Origin: Streptomyces sp. RPA4-2
GTDB lineage: Bacteria > Actinomycetota > Actinomycetes > Streptomycetales > Streptomycetaceae
Direction: 5' to 3'
Assembly: GCF_012273515.2 (NCBI RefSeq)
Contig: NZ_CP050975.2
Location: 1,240,001 to 1,304,000, forward strand
DNA length: 64,000 nucleotides
The first letter of the stretch is position 1, and the number at the start of each line of letters is the position of its first letter. Positions 63,222 to 64,000 of the stretch are shown one piece after another. Under the pieces are notes generated by a model. That model did not search any database. It saw only the letters and a list, made by a program, of their open reading frames with translations, and was not told the origin of the DNA. The position numbers and the translations under genes were made by a program.

Positions 63222-64000
63222 TCGGTGCCGCCCCGGCGCCCACGGACCGCACTGGCTCCGGCCCATCCGAGGCCGCCCGCGGCGACCAGCACCAGGAGCA
63301 TCTCGGGGAGGATCCCCAGCCGCGTGGCGGGGGTCTCGGAGGAACGCAGCGGCACCTTCTGGACCAGCGAGTCCGCCACGAACATCCCGGTCCGCTGGGT
63401 GATCCTGCCGTCCGGCATGATGACGGCGCTGACGCCGCTGGTCACCGGCACCGTGACGGTACGGCTGTGCTCCACGGCACGGACCCGGGACATGGCCAGC
63501 TGCTGGTACGTCATCTCGCTGCGGTCGAAGGTCGCGTTGTTGCTCGGCACCGAGATGATCTGCGCCCCGTCCGTCACGGTGCTGCGCACGGCCCAGTCGA
63601 AGGCGGCCTCGTAGCAGGTGACGAGTCCGACCCCGGTGCCGTTCATCGCGAAGACGCCCGGCTTGTGACCCCGGCTGAAGTCCTGGCGCACCATCGACGT
63701 CCAGTTCTCGTTGATCGCGCCGAGCAGCGAGCGCAGCGGAAGGTACTCGCCGAACGGCTGGACCTGCCGCTTGTCGTACGTGTCCAGGGGCCCCTTCACC
63801 GGGTCCCACAGGATCTGCTCGTTGTAGAGCTTGCCGTCGCGCTCCACGACACCGCCGACCGAGATGGGCGCGCCGATGGCCTTGGCCGCGGTGTCGATGA
63901 CGGCGCGGGCGTCGGCGTTGGTGAACGGGTCGACGTCGGAGGAGTTCTCCGGCCACAGCACGAAGTCGGGCCGGGCGACCTTGCCCGCCTTCACCTCGGC
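63218..64000 (-). CDS. lnt: Apolipoprotein N-acyltransferase (C-terminal part; runs off right edge)
   Basis: At least 260 residues of the C-terminal nitrilase-like domain of Lnt, which N-acylates lipoproteins in the membrane. The catalytic triad is present: Glu in 'LWPENSSD', Lys in 'YDKRQVQPFGEYLP' and Cys in 'LVTCYEAAF'. A C-terminal membrane helix ('LGILPEMLLVLVAAGGLGWAGA') follows. The frame is open to the right edge, and the N-terminal membrane domain lies outside the window. Its stop codon lies within the miniature element. Confidence 0.9.
   Translation of the reverse strand, partial: AEVKAGKVARPDFVLWPENSSDVDPFTNADARAVIDTAAKAIGAPISVGGVVERDGKLYNEQILWDPVKGPLDTYDKRQVQPFGEYLPLRSLLGAINENWTSMVRQDFSRGHKPGVFAMNGTGVGLVTCYEAAFDWAVRSTVTDGAQIISVPSNNATFDRSEMTYQQLAMSRVRAVEHSRTVTVPVTSGVSAVIMPDGRITQRTGMFVADSLVQKVPLRSSETPATRLGILPEMLLVLVAAGGLGWAGASAVRGRRGGTD

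Overview
The window is a stretch of actinobacterial chromosome, almost certainly from Streptomyces. GC content and third-position GC are very high, GTG starts are common, many genes overlap their neighbours by four bases (ATGA or GTGA), and nearly every product belongs to a family typical of that genus: SARP, SpoIIE-type phosphatase, HxlR, PucR/CdaR, DUF6461, DUF4190 and a Tat-secreted phosphoesterase. No tRNA, rRNA, CRISPR array or prophage was seen. Three calls rest on coding sequence cut by the window edges or broken by an apparent frameshift: the left-edge thioesterase, YcaO 1 and the right-edge Lnt.

Region by region. (1) 1-2.5 kb: the C-terminal part of an acyl-CoA thioesterase-like hydrolase, a GNAT acetyltransferase and a membrane-anchored protein. 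(2) 2.7-5.5 kb, minus strand: a small Sec-exported peptide with its own terminator, a TPR protein and a JmjC/cupin 2-oxoglutarate oxygenase, which together look like an unassigned peptide-modification locus. (3) 5.7-11.3 kb: a five-gene minus-strand run (SnoaL-like, flavin reductase, tautomerase, two alpha/beta hydrolases) divergent from an HxlR regulator with an MBL-fold hydrolase; a perfect inverted repeat lies between the two. (4) 11.5-12.7 kb: a GAF-PP2C phosphatase.

(5) 12.9-31.4 kb: a RiPP gene cluster of the thiopeptide / linear azol(in)e peptide type. A 57-aa precursor has a core in which 21 of 22 residues are Ser, Thr or Cys. A nine-gene minus-strand run, with a mix of overlaps and short gaps, encodes a SARP activator, an E1-like ocin-ThiF partner, YcaO 2, a SagB-type dehydrogenase, a LanB glutamylation protein, a LanB-C/elimination protein, a single ORF joining a PqqD-like domain, an M50 protease and an ABC ATPase, an ABC permease, and YcaO 1, which has an apparent N-terminal frameshift. 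A divergent M20 peptidase sits beside the precursor. The expected sequence is: SARP switches on transcription, RRE domains bind the leader, YcaO/E1 form azolines, SagB oxidises them, LanB proteins dehydrate remaining Ser/Thr, and the M50-ABC protein cuts and exports the product.

(6) 31.6-33.4 kb: small genes, an IS5-family remnant and one copy of a miniature inverted-repeat element. (7) 33.5-39.7 kb: two large secreted calcineurin-type phosphoesterases, one joined to a phosphodiester glycosidase domain. (8) 39.7-42.7 kb: a patch of decayed transposase pieces enclosing an AT-rich bacterial PH-domain gene of foreign base composition. (9) 42.7-51 kb: a fulvocin C-like eight-cysteine protein with an internal Tat signal, a zinc metallopeptidase, an anti-sigma-type kinase, membrane proteins, threonine aldolase, a VOC protein, an O-methyltransferase remnant and a DUF6461 protein. 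(10) 51-58 kb: a mannoside-use locus (LacI regulator overlapping a GH2 beta-mannosidase, divergent from a sugar ABC importer). (11) 58.2-64 kb: an MHS-family transporter, a GAF/CdaR regulator, a 3-hydroxybutyrate dehydrogenase-type SDR, a Nudix hydrolase and the C-terminal part of apolipoprotein N-acyltransferase. Two further copies of the miniature element lie here, each supplying the stop codon of the adjacent gene.
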